Assembly (NCBI GenBank): GCA_021405325.1
Contig: QWII01000035.1
Location: forward strand, 90,666 to 154,665
Origin: Caldilinea sp. CFX5
Lineage (GTDB): Bacteria > Chloroflexota > Anaerolineae > Caldilineales > Caldilineaceae
Length of the DNA stretch: 64,000 nt
Reading direction: 5' to 3'
The translations under genes were made by a program, and so were the position numbers. Positions 26,168 through 34,898 of this stretch are shown in pieces; the stretch's first letter is position 1, and each line of letters begins with the position of its first letter. The notes below the pieces were generated by a model. The model ran no database searches and was not told the DNA's origin. It saw only the letters and a program-made list of their open reading frames with translations.

Positions 26168-28507
26168 TTAACAGATAATCGCTGTTTCCTCTTTACGCCG
26201 CTCCAATTGAAAGAGCCACCAGAGCAACGGCGACATCAAGAGGGCATTGGTTCCTAAAATGGCTTGAAACTCTTCGTTCTGTTGCCCAACACGCACGGTT
26301 AGCTTTCTTGGATAGACTGGGCGTTGTGCAATGGCGCGCTGTAAGAAGCCCCGCTTTTCATAGGGGATCAACAGCGCCGGCACATATCGATTCTCTAGTG
26401 AGCGACGGAGATCATCGGTCAAAGGCTCATCCGCCTCAACGATTAACCCTTTGATTGCGATGGGCGCACCATTAACAAAGCAGCGTGTAAAGGTTGTTTG
26501 ATCCCATTGCAAGCTGCCATGCTTGGGTAAGTTGCGCCAACAGAGCGTAATCTTTTGTCTTGGCTGACGCAGATGGTCGATGCGGAGACAAATGCTCTCT
26601 GGCTCAACGCGTTCACCGCTTTGTGCTTGAAACAGATCAGGCGGTAATGGTGTATAATGATAATTCTGCACCACATGGATCAGGTCGTATTCTGTGGTTG
26701 GCGCCCCGGAGAGCAGCCGATGGGGGTCGAAAATTGCTGCCACCGGCCCGCTAAAACTGTCGCGAAAGGTAAATTGCGCCCGGTGCAGCGCCTGTTTCAT
26801 CTCGCAGTAGAGACGAAAACCCTGCCGAAAGTCAACCATTTCCCGCTGTATGAGCTGGGGGAAAACTTCGCCGGCATCTTCTTCACTAACACTTTCCTGG
26901 ATCGCCCAGCCCAGGTATTCGGCCATGACCTGTCCTAACAACTGTTTGTCATAGGTTCCTTCCCGTAACCAGGTATTGATGGCGTCGGCACGCTTGTAGC
27001 AGCCAATCACGGTTTTGTAGCCAAGCTTGCTTTGTGGTGCAAAGACCGCCCGCACCCGTTCAAAGAGTTCTTCGAGCCGCGGTTGCTCCACTTTGGCAAA
27101 CATGGGCGACAGCTTATAGAGCGGATAGGCATTTTCGAGCAAGCCGCCGCTGCGGATGTAGGCCACAAAGTCATCTTTTTGCGGAACAAGCCCTTGTTGT
27201 TCAAGGTGCTGCCGCAATTCGGCGCGTGTTAGGGTTTGGCCCTGTAGCGCACCAAAGCGACTAACGCTTTCATCATCCAGCAAGGCCACGGCATGAGACG
27301 GTACATCGGTTTGCTCCTTCCCCAGTACCCGCCCGGCGCGTCCTAACCGTTGGACAAACTCATCACGAAAACGGGCATCAAAAACCACAAAATCAAGATT
27401 CTGCCGTGTTTTCTCCGCTTTGATAAAGTTGTAGCCGATATCAACCGTTGGCGTTGCCAAAATCAACCGTTTGCGCTGATCCTGCCGCCGTTCCGTCAGC
27501 GGCTGTGCGCCGGTGATCCGCCCCATGATTGCCGGGTCAAGCGTTCCTCGCAACGCTGCATAAGCGCCGTTAACCCGCCAAAGGGCGCTGGAAATGAGCG
27601 CGCCATCTTGGCCTTGCGTCAACCATTGTTTGACCGTCTTTGCTTCTGCCGCGGCGAACTCTTCCAGACTACCGATTTGTACACGCAAATGCAGCGGCGC
27701 GAGGGTTGCCACTTGCGCCAGATTGGCTGCTTCGAGGGGTTCATTACCGGGAGAAATCAACGACCAACCGCCTTGACCAAAGATGCTGGTTAGGAAGCTT
27801 TGCGTTGCTTCATCCGGTGTCGCCGAGAGCAGACAGATCCGCCGCCCGCGTTCCGCAAAATACCCAAACTCTTTAGAGAGAATCATAAAGAAGAGAAAGT
27901 TTGCCAGTTGTTTGCTGTTGTAATAATGAAACTCATCGATCACAATGTAGCAGAATTTGGCGACAAACTCTTCAAAGAGATTCCGCTGGTCGCTGGCGTT
28001 GAATTGCCAGAAGAACGCGTAGTAGAAGAGATCTGGATTAGTGACAAAGATCGTCGGCTTGGGCCGTCTGTCGTCGGCGGCAAGGCCAAGCTGCTCTCTA
28101 AATTCCAGCGGATTACGCACTAGTCGCGTCAAACGTTCGCCTTGACGGTCGACAACGTCAGGAGCGGCCAATTGTCGCAGGAGGGCGGCGTTCACTTCCA
28201 CAACGCGAAAGGGTAGCGAGTGTTTTGTCACAAAGCTCTGAATATCGGCCACATGCTGGTGCAATAGCTCGTTGGTCGGCGCAATGACCAGGACATGGTT
28301 ATCCCGTTGATTGGGAATCTCAAAGAGATGCAACAAACTCGCCAGCGTCTTGCCGGTGCCGGTGTTGTAGACATTCATCACCAGCGGAAATTGCTGCAAT
28401 GCCATTACCGTGCGCCACTGGTGATAGAGCAGATATGGGTTAATGGCGTATGGATTTTCCGACGCGACCTTTTCATACTGCCCATGCAGATCGAGATCAA
28501 CGACCAT
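26168..28507 (-). CDS. cas3: Type I-D Cas3' helicase
   Basis: The 779-residue DExH helicase unwinds target DNA after Cascade binding. The ATG at 28507 overlaps the csc1 stop; the frame is open up to 28600 inside csc1. Motifs in order are Walker A in VYNTGTGKTLASLLHL (residues about 47-62), APTNELLHQHV (Ia), VIDEFHYYNSKQL (motif II, DEFH), LLSATPDEATQSF (III) and RLGRAGRVLG (VI). It has no HD nuclease domain, as expected for I-D, where the HD sits on Cas10d. Confidence 0.93.
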   Translation of the reverse strand: MVVDLDLHGQYEKVASENPYAINPYLLYHQWRTVMALQQFPLVMNVYNTGTGKTLASLLHLFEIPNQRDNHVLVIAPTNELLHQHVADIQSFVTKHSLPFRVVEVNAALLRQLAAPDVVDRQGERLTRLVRNPLEFREQLGLAADDRRPKPTIFVTNPDLFYYAFFWQFNASDQRNLFEEFVAKFCYIVIDEFHYYNSKQLANFLFFMILSKEFGYFAERGRRICLLSATPDEATQSFLTSIFGQGGWSLISPGNEPLEAANLAQVATLAPLHLRVQIGSLEEFAAAEAKTVKQWLTQGQDGALISSALWRVNGAYAALRGTLDPAIMGRITGAQPLTERRQDQRKRLILATPTVDIGYNFIKAEKTRQNLDFVVFDARFRDEFVQRLGRAGRVLGKEQTDVPSHAVALLDDESVSRFGALQGQTLTRAELRQHLEQQGLVPQKDDFVAYIRSGGLLENAYPLYKLSPMFAKVEQPRLEELFERVRAVFAPQSKLGYKTVIGCYKRADAINTWLREGTYDKQLLGQVMAEYLGWAIQESVSEEDAGEVFPQLIQREMVDFRQGFRLYCEMKQALHRAQFTFRDSFSGPVAAIFDPHRLLSGAPTTEYDLIHVVQNYHYTPLPPDLFQAQSGERVEPESICLRIDHLRQPRQKITLCWRNLPKHGSLQWDQTTFTRCFVNGAPIAIKGLIVEADEPLTDDLRRSLENRYVPALLIPYEKRGFLQRAIAQRPVYPRKLTVRVGQQNEEFQAILGTNALLMSPLLWWLFQLERRKEETAIIC

Positions 28508-29276
28508 GATACGCCTCCTCAATGCCAAAGCGCATCTGCACCGGCAGCAACGTTTTCTCCCCATCGGCAAGTTGATAGAAGCCCCCGGAGATGACCGCAT
28601 TGCGAATCAACGGGACAGGATGGATGCCAATCATATCAAAGGTCTGCAACTGGGTGGTCTGCGCCAGATCCACCGGATTTAACAAAGGCGTCCCACTGGC
28701 GCGCTCCAATTGCACTGTTTGAAAGGCAACCGCCTGTGCTGTCACCTTGGCCTTGCTGTTCCATTTTCCCAGCCGGATATAGCTGGGAATCCGTGGCTGC
28801 TCACCGGTACAAAGCAAGTAAAAGCGCGCCTGATTGCCGATGCCCAACATTTTGATGCGCCCGATTTGGGGATAGTTACTGGTGCCGATCTTTTTGCGTC
28901 TGCCAGTTGCCCGCTCGACAATGTACCAGGCGGAACCGCTCTGCTCGGCATCCCACCCATCGGGTTTGGTGATCAAGGCATTGTTGCCCATAGCATACCA
29001 GTAACTATCGGTCATGGCGTTGAACTGTTCGATCTTAAAGCGTGCCTGCCCGATAATCTGCGCCGGGGTGACATAAATTCCCTGTTGGTTAAGCGCTGCC
29101 AAATCTTCGGCATAGCGGATTTGCCCCCGATTTTCATACGGAGCCACCGCCAAACCCAGCGCATATGCAAGGGCGTAGTTGCCAATCACCGGCTCGGTTT
29201 GATAAAAATTGCCCACTTCCCGGCTGGAAAAGAAAGTGTTCTCCAGCAAGGTCAGGTCACACCGCAGGATTTGCAT
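28497..29276 (-). CDS. csc1: Type I-D Cas5 subunit Csc1
   Basis: The 259-residue RAMP protein of I-D Cascade is expected to cap the crRNA 5' tag. It has the N-terminal strand MQILRCDLTLLENTFF, YALAYALGLAVAPYENRG, RYAEDLAALNQQGIYVTPAQ, then a central insert and IRLGKWNSKAKV and LLNPVDLAQTTQLQTFDMI. It starts 15 bases after csc2 and overlaps cas3'. Its size fits Csc1 better than the shorter paralogue at 25539. Confidence 0.92.
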   Translation of the reverse strand: MQILRCDLTLLENTFFSSREVGNFYQTEPVIGNYALAYALGLAVAPYENRGQIRYAEDLAALNQQGIYVTPAQIIGQARFKIEQFNAMTDSYWYAMGNNALITKPDGWDAEQSGSAWYIVERATGRRKKIGTSNYPQIGRIKMLGIGNQARFYLLCTGEQPRIPSYIRLGKWNSKAKVTAQAVAFQTVQLERASGTPLLNPVDLAQTTQLQTFDMIGIHPVPLIRNAVISGGFYQLADGEKTLLPVQMRFGIEEAYHGR

Positions 29277-29291
29277 TGTCCCTCCTGTGGG

Positions 29292-30248
29292 TTACTTACT
29301 CTTATAGGCGGCTTGCATTTCTGTGAGCAAGCGTTGAATGGCGGTTTCATCGGCATAGAGCGCCTGTACTTCGCCCAATAGGGCTGCCAGATCGGCTTCA
29401 CTCATCGGAATCACCCGACCGACAACTTGTTTTTGTAGCGCGGCAACCGCCATCTGTACGGCATGACGCACCGCTTCATCGCCTAGCGGGAAATCGGGGG
29501 CATCGCCATTCTTGGGTAATTGATCCCAGACACGTTGGGTTAGTTCCAGGGTGCTAAAGAGTTCACAATCACTAAAGATACAGGCGACAAGCTGATTCTG
29601 GATCTTCCCCACCCGACTCGAAATCGCGCCATAGCGACTGGTGCGCAGGATGTTGCCCAACACGTAGGTAAATTCCCCCGGCGTCACATCTTTGAGCGTT
29701 TCAATATCCACAAAGTGGGTTTCCGGACGCACATATTCATCAGTACCAATGCTGGAAGATGGCGTTTTTGTCTCTGGATGACGCATGGTGCCATCTTCAA
29801 ACGGTGCGTTGAACTGTCGCTTGCCAATGACCTGGGTTGCCGGCAGAATGGTGAAGGCATCGTCGGTGATCACGCGTGATTTTTGCGCACCCCCTGTGCC
29901 GACAGCGTACCCATAGACCATCGAATCAATGCTATCCGGCTCTGGTTCGCCTTCGTTGATACCGGCATTCTCTGCGATCAGACCAGTGCGCCGTAACAAC
30001 TCGCGCCCGGTGCGTCGTTCCACGGCGGTCTGTTTGCGTTTGCTGATCACCACCCGCGGAATCACTGGCGTGCTATCAGCCAGACCGGCATGGACAAATT
30101 CACGGTTGAGCGGCTCACCGCTGCCTTCGGTGCGGAAGATCGCTTCGCCTTCCACCTTGCGCAGCAAAATCAGACTGACATAATAGCCGCGTGGATAGGC
30201 GCTGTAGCGCGCCGGGAGGTAGTTGGTATATTTTTGTAGCGTTTGCAT
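29292..30248 (-). CDS. csc2: Type I-D Cas7 backbone Csc2
   Basis: The ATG at 30248 follows AGGAGA; the upstream extension to 30347 overlaps a palindrome and is rejected. The 318-residue protein begins QKYTNYLPARYSAYPRGYY, typical of Csc2, and contains YGYAVGTGGAQKSRVITDDAF and TPGEFTYVLGNILRTSRYGA, the backbone region that binds crRNA. Multiple copies form the Cascade filament. A 30-bp perfect palindrome lies just upstream, between it and cas10d. Confidence 0.93.
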   Translation of the reverse strand: MQTLQKYTNYLPARYSAYPRGYYVSLILLRKVEGEAIFRTEGSGEPLNREFVHAGLADSTPVIPRVVISKRKQTAVERRTGRELLRRTGLIAENAGINEGEPEPDSIDSMVYGYAVGTGGAQKSRVITDDAFTILPATQVIGKRQFNAPFEDGTMRHPETKTPSSSIGTDEYVRPETHFVDIETLKDVTPGEFTYVLGNILRTSRYGAISSRVGKIQNQLVACIFSDCELFSTLELTQRVWDQLPKNGDAPDFPLGDEAVRHAVQMAVAALQKQVVGRVIPMSEADLAALLGEVQALYADETAIQRLLTEMQAAYKSK

Positions 30249-30304
30249 GAAAAGAGTTCTCCTGTTCGTGAATAAAGAATGGAATAGTTCTGACACCGCC
30301 GCCT

Positions 30305-30370
30305 TAACGAGGAGTTCGCACGCCCACGTGCGAACCAGACTTCGCACGTGGGCGTGCGAACTCCTCGTTA
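30305..30370. repeat. Perfect 30-bp palindrome between cas10d and csc2
   Basis: The arm at 30305-30334 (starts TAACGAGGAGTTCGCACG) is exactly complementary to 30341-30370, with loop CCAGAC. The RNA would form a very stable hairpin with GTTCGCACGCCCAC repeats. No U-tract follows on the minus strand, so it is not a classical terminator. It could reduce downstream expression relative to cas10d or protect the mRNA end. Confidence 0.95.
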
Positions 30371-30390
30371 CCGGTTTATTTACGCAACTT

Positions 30391-33222
30391 TCATGAGTTC
30401 AAAGCCGCTGGTTGGCCTTTGCTTTCGTTCGCCTTTTCCGCCGAACGTTTGGCAAGAATTTCACGGATATGAAAGAGAAAAGCAGACCGAATTAACTTTT
30501 CATCGGTCAAGAGCCGTTGGCGATTATTAGCATAGTGATTGCCCCATAGTTCATCGAAAAAAGCGTCCACAAAGGCTTTGGCCTTGCGTTGCGTCTCCTG
30601 GCCAACCATGCCTTCGTCGCGAATCCGTTCCAGATAGGAATAGATGTCGGTGATGGTCACGGCGCGTAGGGTTTCTTTATCCACGGGCGGTTGCATCATC
30701 TGCACCTTTTCAAAGCAGTGATCCAGCGGCATCATCAATGCGTTTTTCGCAAGCGTCTGTCCTTTTAGATTGCCGTCCCAGGCTAATTGCGCCAGTCTTT
30801 GGATGGTTTCGTTCACCTTTTCGCCTCCTTGTTGGGTTGTGATGGTGCGCAGATCATTGGCCAGCGTCTGCGCGCTTTGGATGGTCAGCCATTCAGGATT
30901 CTTGGCCTTTTTGTCGTTTTTGATTCGTTTGAGCAAAAAGCGTTCGGCGGCAAAGTAAATGCCCAGTGCGCCGTCATTCAAACTGCGGATCAGTGGTAAT
31001 AGCTCATCGCCATCACTCCGCACGCTCCGATAGATGTTGTAGAGCGCGCCCAGTTGTTTTTCGAGTTTGGGCAGCGTTTCATAGTTGTAGCCATTGTCAC
31101 GGAGCAAGGCGTTGATACTCAACGGGATTTCATCCGTGAAGATTTCAAAGTTAGCCGCCTCTTCGCCGCTCTGGATGGGCGCTGCTGAACGCGTCAACAC
31201 TACACGCCCGCCGACAAAATGGTGCATAGCAAGCGCGCAGGTAAAGGCATACCAAAAGCATTCGGTATCGTTGTCGCCTGGTGCATTGAGCGGCCAGATC
31301 AACAAGTTGCCCAGCAACTCCGGCGCGCCCGGTAAGGGCAAGCCATTACTGTTGGCTGCTGAGGCCGTTAGTTGAACCTGTTCCGCGCCGGTGAAGAGAT
31401 CGCGCAAAGTGTCGTCGGTCTTGAGGAAAAGCGCATTGAGTTTGTCATCCTCCAAATAGGTATTAGCGAGCATTTCCACCGTGTCGCGCCACATGCGTAA
31501 GTAGGCGTCACTAAAGAACGCATGTGGATAAATATGGAGATAGTAGGTGGTGGCATTAAAGGCGGGTGCATAGCAAAGCTTCTCCAGCAGAAATTGCGCT
31601 TTGGTAATCGGATCAACATATTTGACGGGATCGCCTGGCCCGGCCATCAAGCGGTTGCTAAATTGTTGGACTTTGATGCTCTTGGCAACATCGCCGGCTC
31701 GCCACAATTCGGTGGCGAAGCTGCTGCTGGCAAAGGCTGATTGCCGGTAGTTGTTTTGGACATAGTGTTGTAGATGCCCAACCAACGCAGGAGACGGCGG
31801 CGTCTGAAAAGAGAATTGCACCTGCTGCTGTACGTAGTCGGCAAAGATGGGCGTCCACACACTCTCAATCACCTTGTCGCCCAAAAGTTGACTGCCATCG
31901 GTCACGATCTGCTGAAACAGATCATCGTAGCTCACGGTGAGATCACCGGCTACGACATACGCGCGGTCATAGTTGATCTCGAAAAAATTGTAGACGGCCT
32001 GCGCCGTCGCGTCGATCCCTAACAAATCATAAAGCCGCAACCACGGATCTTTCACCTGTTTCTTCAAATGCTTGCTCAGAAAGATATAGTAACTGCGGAT
32101 CAGTTCGCCTAGTCGCAATTGCGCCTTTGTCGTGGGTAATAGTCGCTCACTTGCCAGTTTGGTGCGCACTGCGTCGGCGGCTGGTGATTGCGTTGCGCCA
32201 ACACTATCAGTGGCGCGTTTACGGGCTTTGCTTTCCATGTCTTCCACAGCGGCATAATTCTTGCCTTGGATAATGTTATCGACCTCCTGCCAGATGTCAG
32301 CAAAGGGGACGCCCAATTCTAAACACTTGTCATCCACTTTGATACCCTGATTGCCGGCCTTGACAAAGCTGCGCCATTTGCCACGCGTCTGTTCTTCGAG
32401 GAACGCCGCCAACTTTTCGGCTATCTGCAAATAGTCTTCCTCTGTCACTGTAAGTTGCTGTCCCTGCTCAACCAAATAAACCACGCCGTCGGGATAATAG
32501 AGTAATGGTTGCGCCTGCTTCTTCCGTTGTATAAACTCAGCTACCCGATTGTGTAACACGTTGCTCAAGATGCCCCGTTGTTCGGCCACACGATGGCTGA
32601 TCAGTTTATACTGAGTGTCGCTAAAGGCGTTGAGATGACTGATAAAGCTCTGCTTGTGTTGCTGTTCGTGCAAGCTGTGTGAAAGATCAAGCGTGTCAAA
32701 CGCCTTCATCAGTTTACACAATTGACGAACGCGCTCACCGTCCAGAGCGAACCGTTCATCCTGCGTTTTGCGCACATCCAGCAGAAGGCCGGCGTGATGG
32801 TAGTGGCCGCCATGCGCCCGAATCAAAGCGCAAATATCTTCAATGTACACACGCCACGCCGGGAAAAAGCCTTCCGCGCCCAGCCGTTCTAATTCGGGCG
32901 CAACATGTTCTGGTTGCGCCTGATCGGCAAAACGCAAGGGGCGACCTTCACCCAACACTTTGTTGATGTCATGCGCACTAAGGGCCAGCATGACAACCCG
33001 CTGTTCGATTGCTGTCAATCCCAATGATTCAGCCAGGCGCGCAAAGGTAAAGACAAGATCAATCACATGGGCATAAAGCGGCTGGCCCTCTTTGTTACCC
33101 CATTGCACGACGCGGCGATACCGCGTGAGGCCGCCGTTAGCAATGTGATTGATGTAATCGCCTAGTACATCATCTGGCGGCCCGCTGAATTTGAGTAGAA
33201 TATTTTTTAAGTCTATTGCCAC
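30391..33222 (-). CDS. cas10d: Type I-D large subunit Cas10d (Csc3) with HD nuclease
   Basis: The 943-residue signature protein of subtype I-D starts at GTG 33222 with AAGGAG upstream. The N-terminal HD domain is intact: MLALSAHDINKVLGEG (His84-Asp85), then RAHGGHYHHAG near residue 140. A long middle region with no GGDD motif follows, and a helical C-terminus (about residues 800-940) that in I-D systems can also be made separately as Cas11d. This subunit is expected to supply both PAM recognition and DNA cleavage, with Cas3' as helicase. It is the first gene of the operon. Confidence 0.93.
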   Translation of the reverse strand: MAIDLKNILLKFSGPPDDVLGDYINHIANGGLTRYRRVVQWGNKEGQPLYAHVIDLVFTFARLAESLGLTAIEQRVVMLALSAHDINKVLGEGRPLRFADQAQPEHVAPELERLGAEGFFPAWRVYIEDICALIRAHGGHYHHAGLLLDVRKTQDERFALDGERVRQLCKLMKAFDTLDLSHSLHEQQHKQSFISHLNAFSDTQYKLISHRVAEQRGILSNVLHNRVAEFIQRKKQAQPLLYYPDGVVYLVEQGQQLTVTEEDYLQIAEKLAAFLEEQTRGKWRSFVKAGNQGIKVDDKCLELGVPFADIWQEVDNIIQGKNYAAVEDMESKARKRATDSVGATQSPAADAVRTKLASERLLPTTKAQLRLGELIRSYYIFLSKHLKKQVKDPWLRLYDLLGIDATAQAVYNFFEINYDRAYVVAGDLTVSYDDLFQQIVTDGSQLLGDKVIESVWTPIFADYVQQQVQFSFQTPPSPALVGHLQHYVQNNYRQSAFASSSFATELWRAGDVAKSIKVQQFSNRLMAGPGDPVKYVDPITKAQFLLEKLCYAPAFNATTYYLHIYPHAFFSDAYLRMWRDTVEMLANTYLEDDKLNALFLKTDDTLRDLFTGAEQVQLTASAANSNGLPLPGAPELLGNLLIWPLNAPGDNDTECFWYAFTCALAMHHFVGGRVVLTRSAAPIQSGEEAANFEIFTDEIPLSINALLRDNGYNYETLPKLEKQLGALYNIYRSVRSDGDELLPLIRSLNDGALGIYFAAERFLLKRIKNDKKAKNPEWLTIQSAQTLANDLRTITTQQGGEKVNETIQRLAQLAWDGNLKGQTLAKNALMMPLDHCFEKVQMMQPPVDKETLRAVTITDIYSYLERIRDEGMVGQETQRKAKAFVDAFFDELWGNHYANNRQRLLTDEKLIRSAFLFHIREILAKRSAEKANESKGQPAALNS

Positions 33223-33622
33223 GCATATTCTCCTTAGATTTGCTCAAGTCTCGACATTTTCATTCTCGCACAGGGCCGCCCCGTTTAAATGGGGAGTTTT
33301 TTCATAATCGCCGGCAAAACAAAACGCCCCTGATCAAGCCACCAAAGGATGGTGATCAAGGGCGCGGTTGAACTCATAAATGATGGGCTATGGATTGGGG
33401 GTAGTGGTGATTTCGTTGTTACCGCAACGACGTACATCGATGAGAGCCTTTCACTGCTAATACTTTTGTCGCAAGTATAACGTAACAAGCCCCTGTATTG
33501 AGTTTACAAATTACTTACTTTTTCATGGACTTTCTCTCATTGCAGGATGTTTTTATCCCACTTTCGTCGCAGCGCTTGTGTAGTTGCGCAGTAGGCCAAA
33601 AGTACAGTATAGTGATGGAACC
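33223..33622 (-). promoter_or_regulatory. Upstream region of the cas10d operon
   Basis: This 400-bp gap carries no supported gene. On the minus strand a TATACT box lies at 33479-33474, within GTTATACTT, without a good -35. A hairpin with arms CGCCCCTGATCA (from about 33325) and TGATCAAGGGCG (ending near 33365) stands between that box and cas10d and could act as an attenuator. The WYL regulator gene lies just beyond and may act here. Confidence 0.45.
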
Positions 33623-33850
33623 ATGAACAAGCAACCATTGATTGAACGCGACCCACTACCTGAATCCTTTGCCTCTCTCGAGGAAGCCGGCGAGTTTTGG
33701 GACACCCATTGTTCTGCTGATTATGAAGATTTGATGGAGGATGTTACCTTTGAGATCACGTTAACCCGTAAGCCAACTAGACCTCATAGACCTTCCCCAT
33801 CGCCTGCACCAACGCCACCATCTCCCGCCGCGCTTCGCTACCGCCGGTGA
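33623..33850 (+). pseudogene. Truncated CopG-type antitoxin-like ORF
   Basis: From the ATG at 33623 the first 50 residues (PLPESFASLEEAGEFWDTHCSADYEDL, quoted by its core FWDTHCSADYED) match the N-terminal motif of BrnA/CopG-type antitoxins. The DNA-binding C-terminus is missing. Instead the frame runs into low-complexity Pro/Arg sequence that is the antisense of the WYL gene's 3' end. No toxin gene is adjacent. It is best read as a remnant. Confidence 0.6.
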
Positions 33851-34820
33851 CTTTGCAGTTAGGACCATAGCTCAGCAGCAGACGCACGGCGCGGAAGAGA
33901 TCATCGGTTGTCGCCGTCACCGGCACCCAGCCGGCGGCGTCGGGTTGACCGACACGCATTTCGTCAAAGTGGCCGGTGATCTCGCCCAAACGCGCGATCT
34001 CCGGCGCCAGCCAATAGTCGAGACGATAGCGAGGCCGCTTGGGCGGAATGGTGGGAAATTTGTCGGGCAACACTTCGATCCCCTCCGCCAGGATGCGACC
34101 GGGGCGATAGCGTTGCCACTGCGCCTCTTGCCAGACGCCATACGGCCCGCTCACTTCCAAGCGGTACGCCTCCAAGTAGAGATGCCGTCGCACGGTGTCA
34201 AAGTCGAGCGACCAGGGCTGCACCGTATGAACCCGCGGCGCGCCATCACTCTGCCCCGGCGCGCGGTAGTGAAAGCGCAGCAACCGATGTTGACTCAGGG
34301 CGCGATCAATGGCATTCTGCACTCGCTGGTCAATCTGGTCATCATCGCGGCGGCGCAGGTCGAGTCGCAACCGTTGCCGGCGCATGGGGATCGAATCGCG
34401 TTGCTGGCTGGGCAGCCAATCGATAATTGTGCGCAACAGGTGCTGAATCGCCTCGTGGTGGGGCGCGCCGGGGCCAAAGGTTTCACTTAAAAAGGCCAGC
34501 ATCTCCAGCGCCCGATCCGGCAAGCCCACCGGGCTAAACTCGCCGTAACTCAGCAACCGGTAATGCCCTTCGTAATAATCGGTCTCTACTCCCCATTCCT
34601 TTAACCGCTTTAGATCATTCTCAAAACCCTTCCGGCTCTGCTTCTGTGTAAAATCAGGATACGCGTGCGGATCACATTCAATATGCACAAAACTCGCCAA
34701 CGTGTCGCGATCCTGCGGCCCATCTTGCAAATGGCGCAACAAACACAAACTCCGCTGCAACGGCAAATGCTCCGCCACCCGTCCCCCTTTACAACACCAT
34801 CTGACCCTTCGACAATCCAA
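33777..34820 (-). CDS. WYL-domain transcriptional regulator
   Basis: The product is 347 residues from an ATG at 34820; a GTG about 14 codons in (VAEHLPLQRSLCLLRHL) may be the real start. It has an N-terminal winged-helix region (residues 15-90, with KGFENDLKRLKEWGV), then a WYL-type ligand domain (LLRFHYRAPGQSDG, VQPWSLDFDTVRRHLYLEAYR) and a C-terminal WCX-like part (LGEITGHFDEMRVG). WYL regulators often sit beside CRISPR and other defence loci and sense nucleic acid or nucleotide signals. It lies upstream of cas10d on the same strand and is a good candidate for its regulator. Confidence 0.85.
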   Translation of the reverse strand: MDCRRVRWCCKGGRVAEHLPLQRSLCLLRHLQDGPQDRDTLASFVHIECDPHAYPDFTQKQSRKGFENDLKRLKEWGVETDYYEGHYRLLSYGEFSPVGLPDRALEMLAFLSETFGPGAPHHEAIQHLLRTIIDWLPSQQRDSIPMRRQRLRLDLRRRDDDQIDQRVQNAIDRALSQHRLLRFHYRAPGQSDGAPRVHTVQPWSLDFDTVRRHLYLEAYRLEVSGPYGVWQEAQWQRYRPGRILAEGIEVLPDKFPTIPPKRPRYRLDYWLAPEIARLGEITGHFDEMRVGQPDAAGWVPVTATTDDLFRAVRLLLSYGPNCKVTGGSEARREMVALVQAMGKVYEV

Positions 34821-34851
34821 CCCAATGACAACAAACCAAGCCTGGACTCCA

Positions 34852-34896
34852 CGACTCCGGACTACGCGACTCCGGACTACGCGACTCCGGACTACG
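34852..34896. repeat. Three tandem 15-bp repeats
   Basis: CGACTCCGGACTACG occurs three times in a row (34852-34896), with related text on both sides. It is a short tandem repeat in the gap between the WYL and peptidase genes and resembles the CGAC-rich repeats at 38922, 39395 and 63588-63826. Confidence 0.85.
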
Positions 34897-34898
34897 GA

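Noticed and set aside
33285..33488. 67-residue minus-strand ORF upstream of cas10d
   Set aside because: No ribosome site or similarity; it overlaps the hairpin and promoter-like box.
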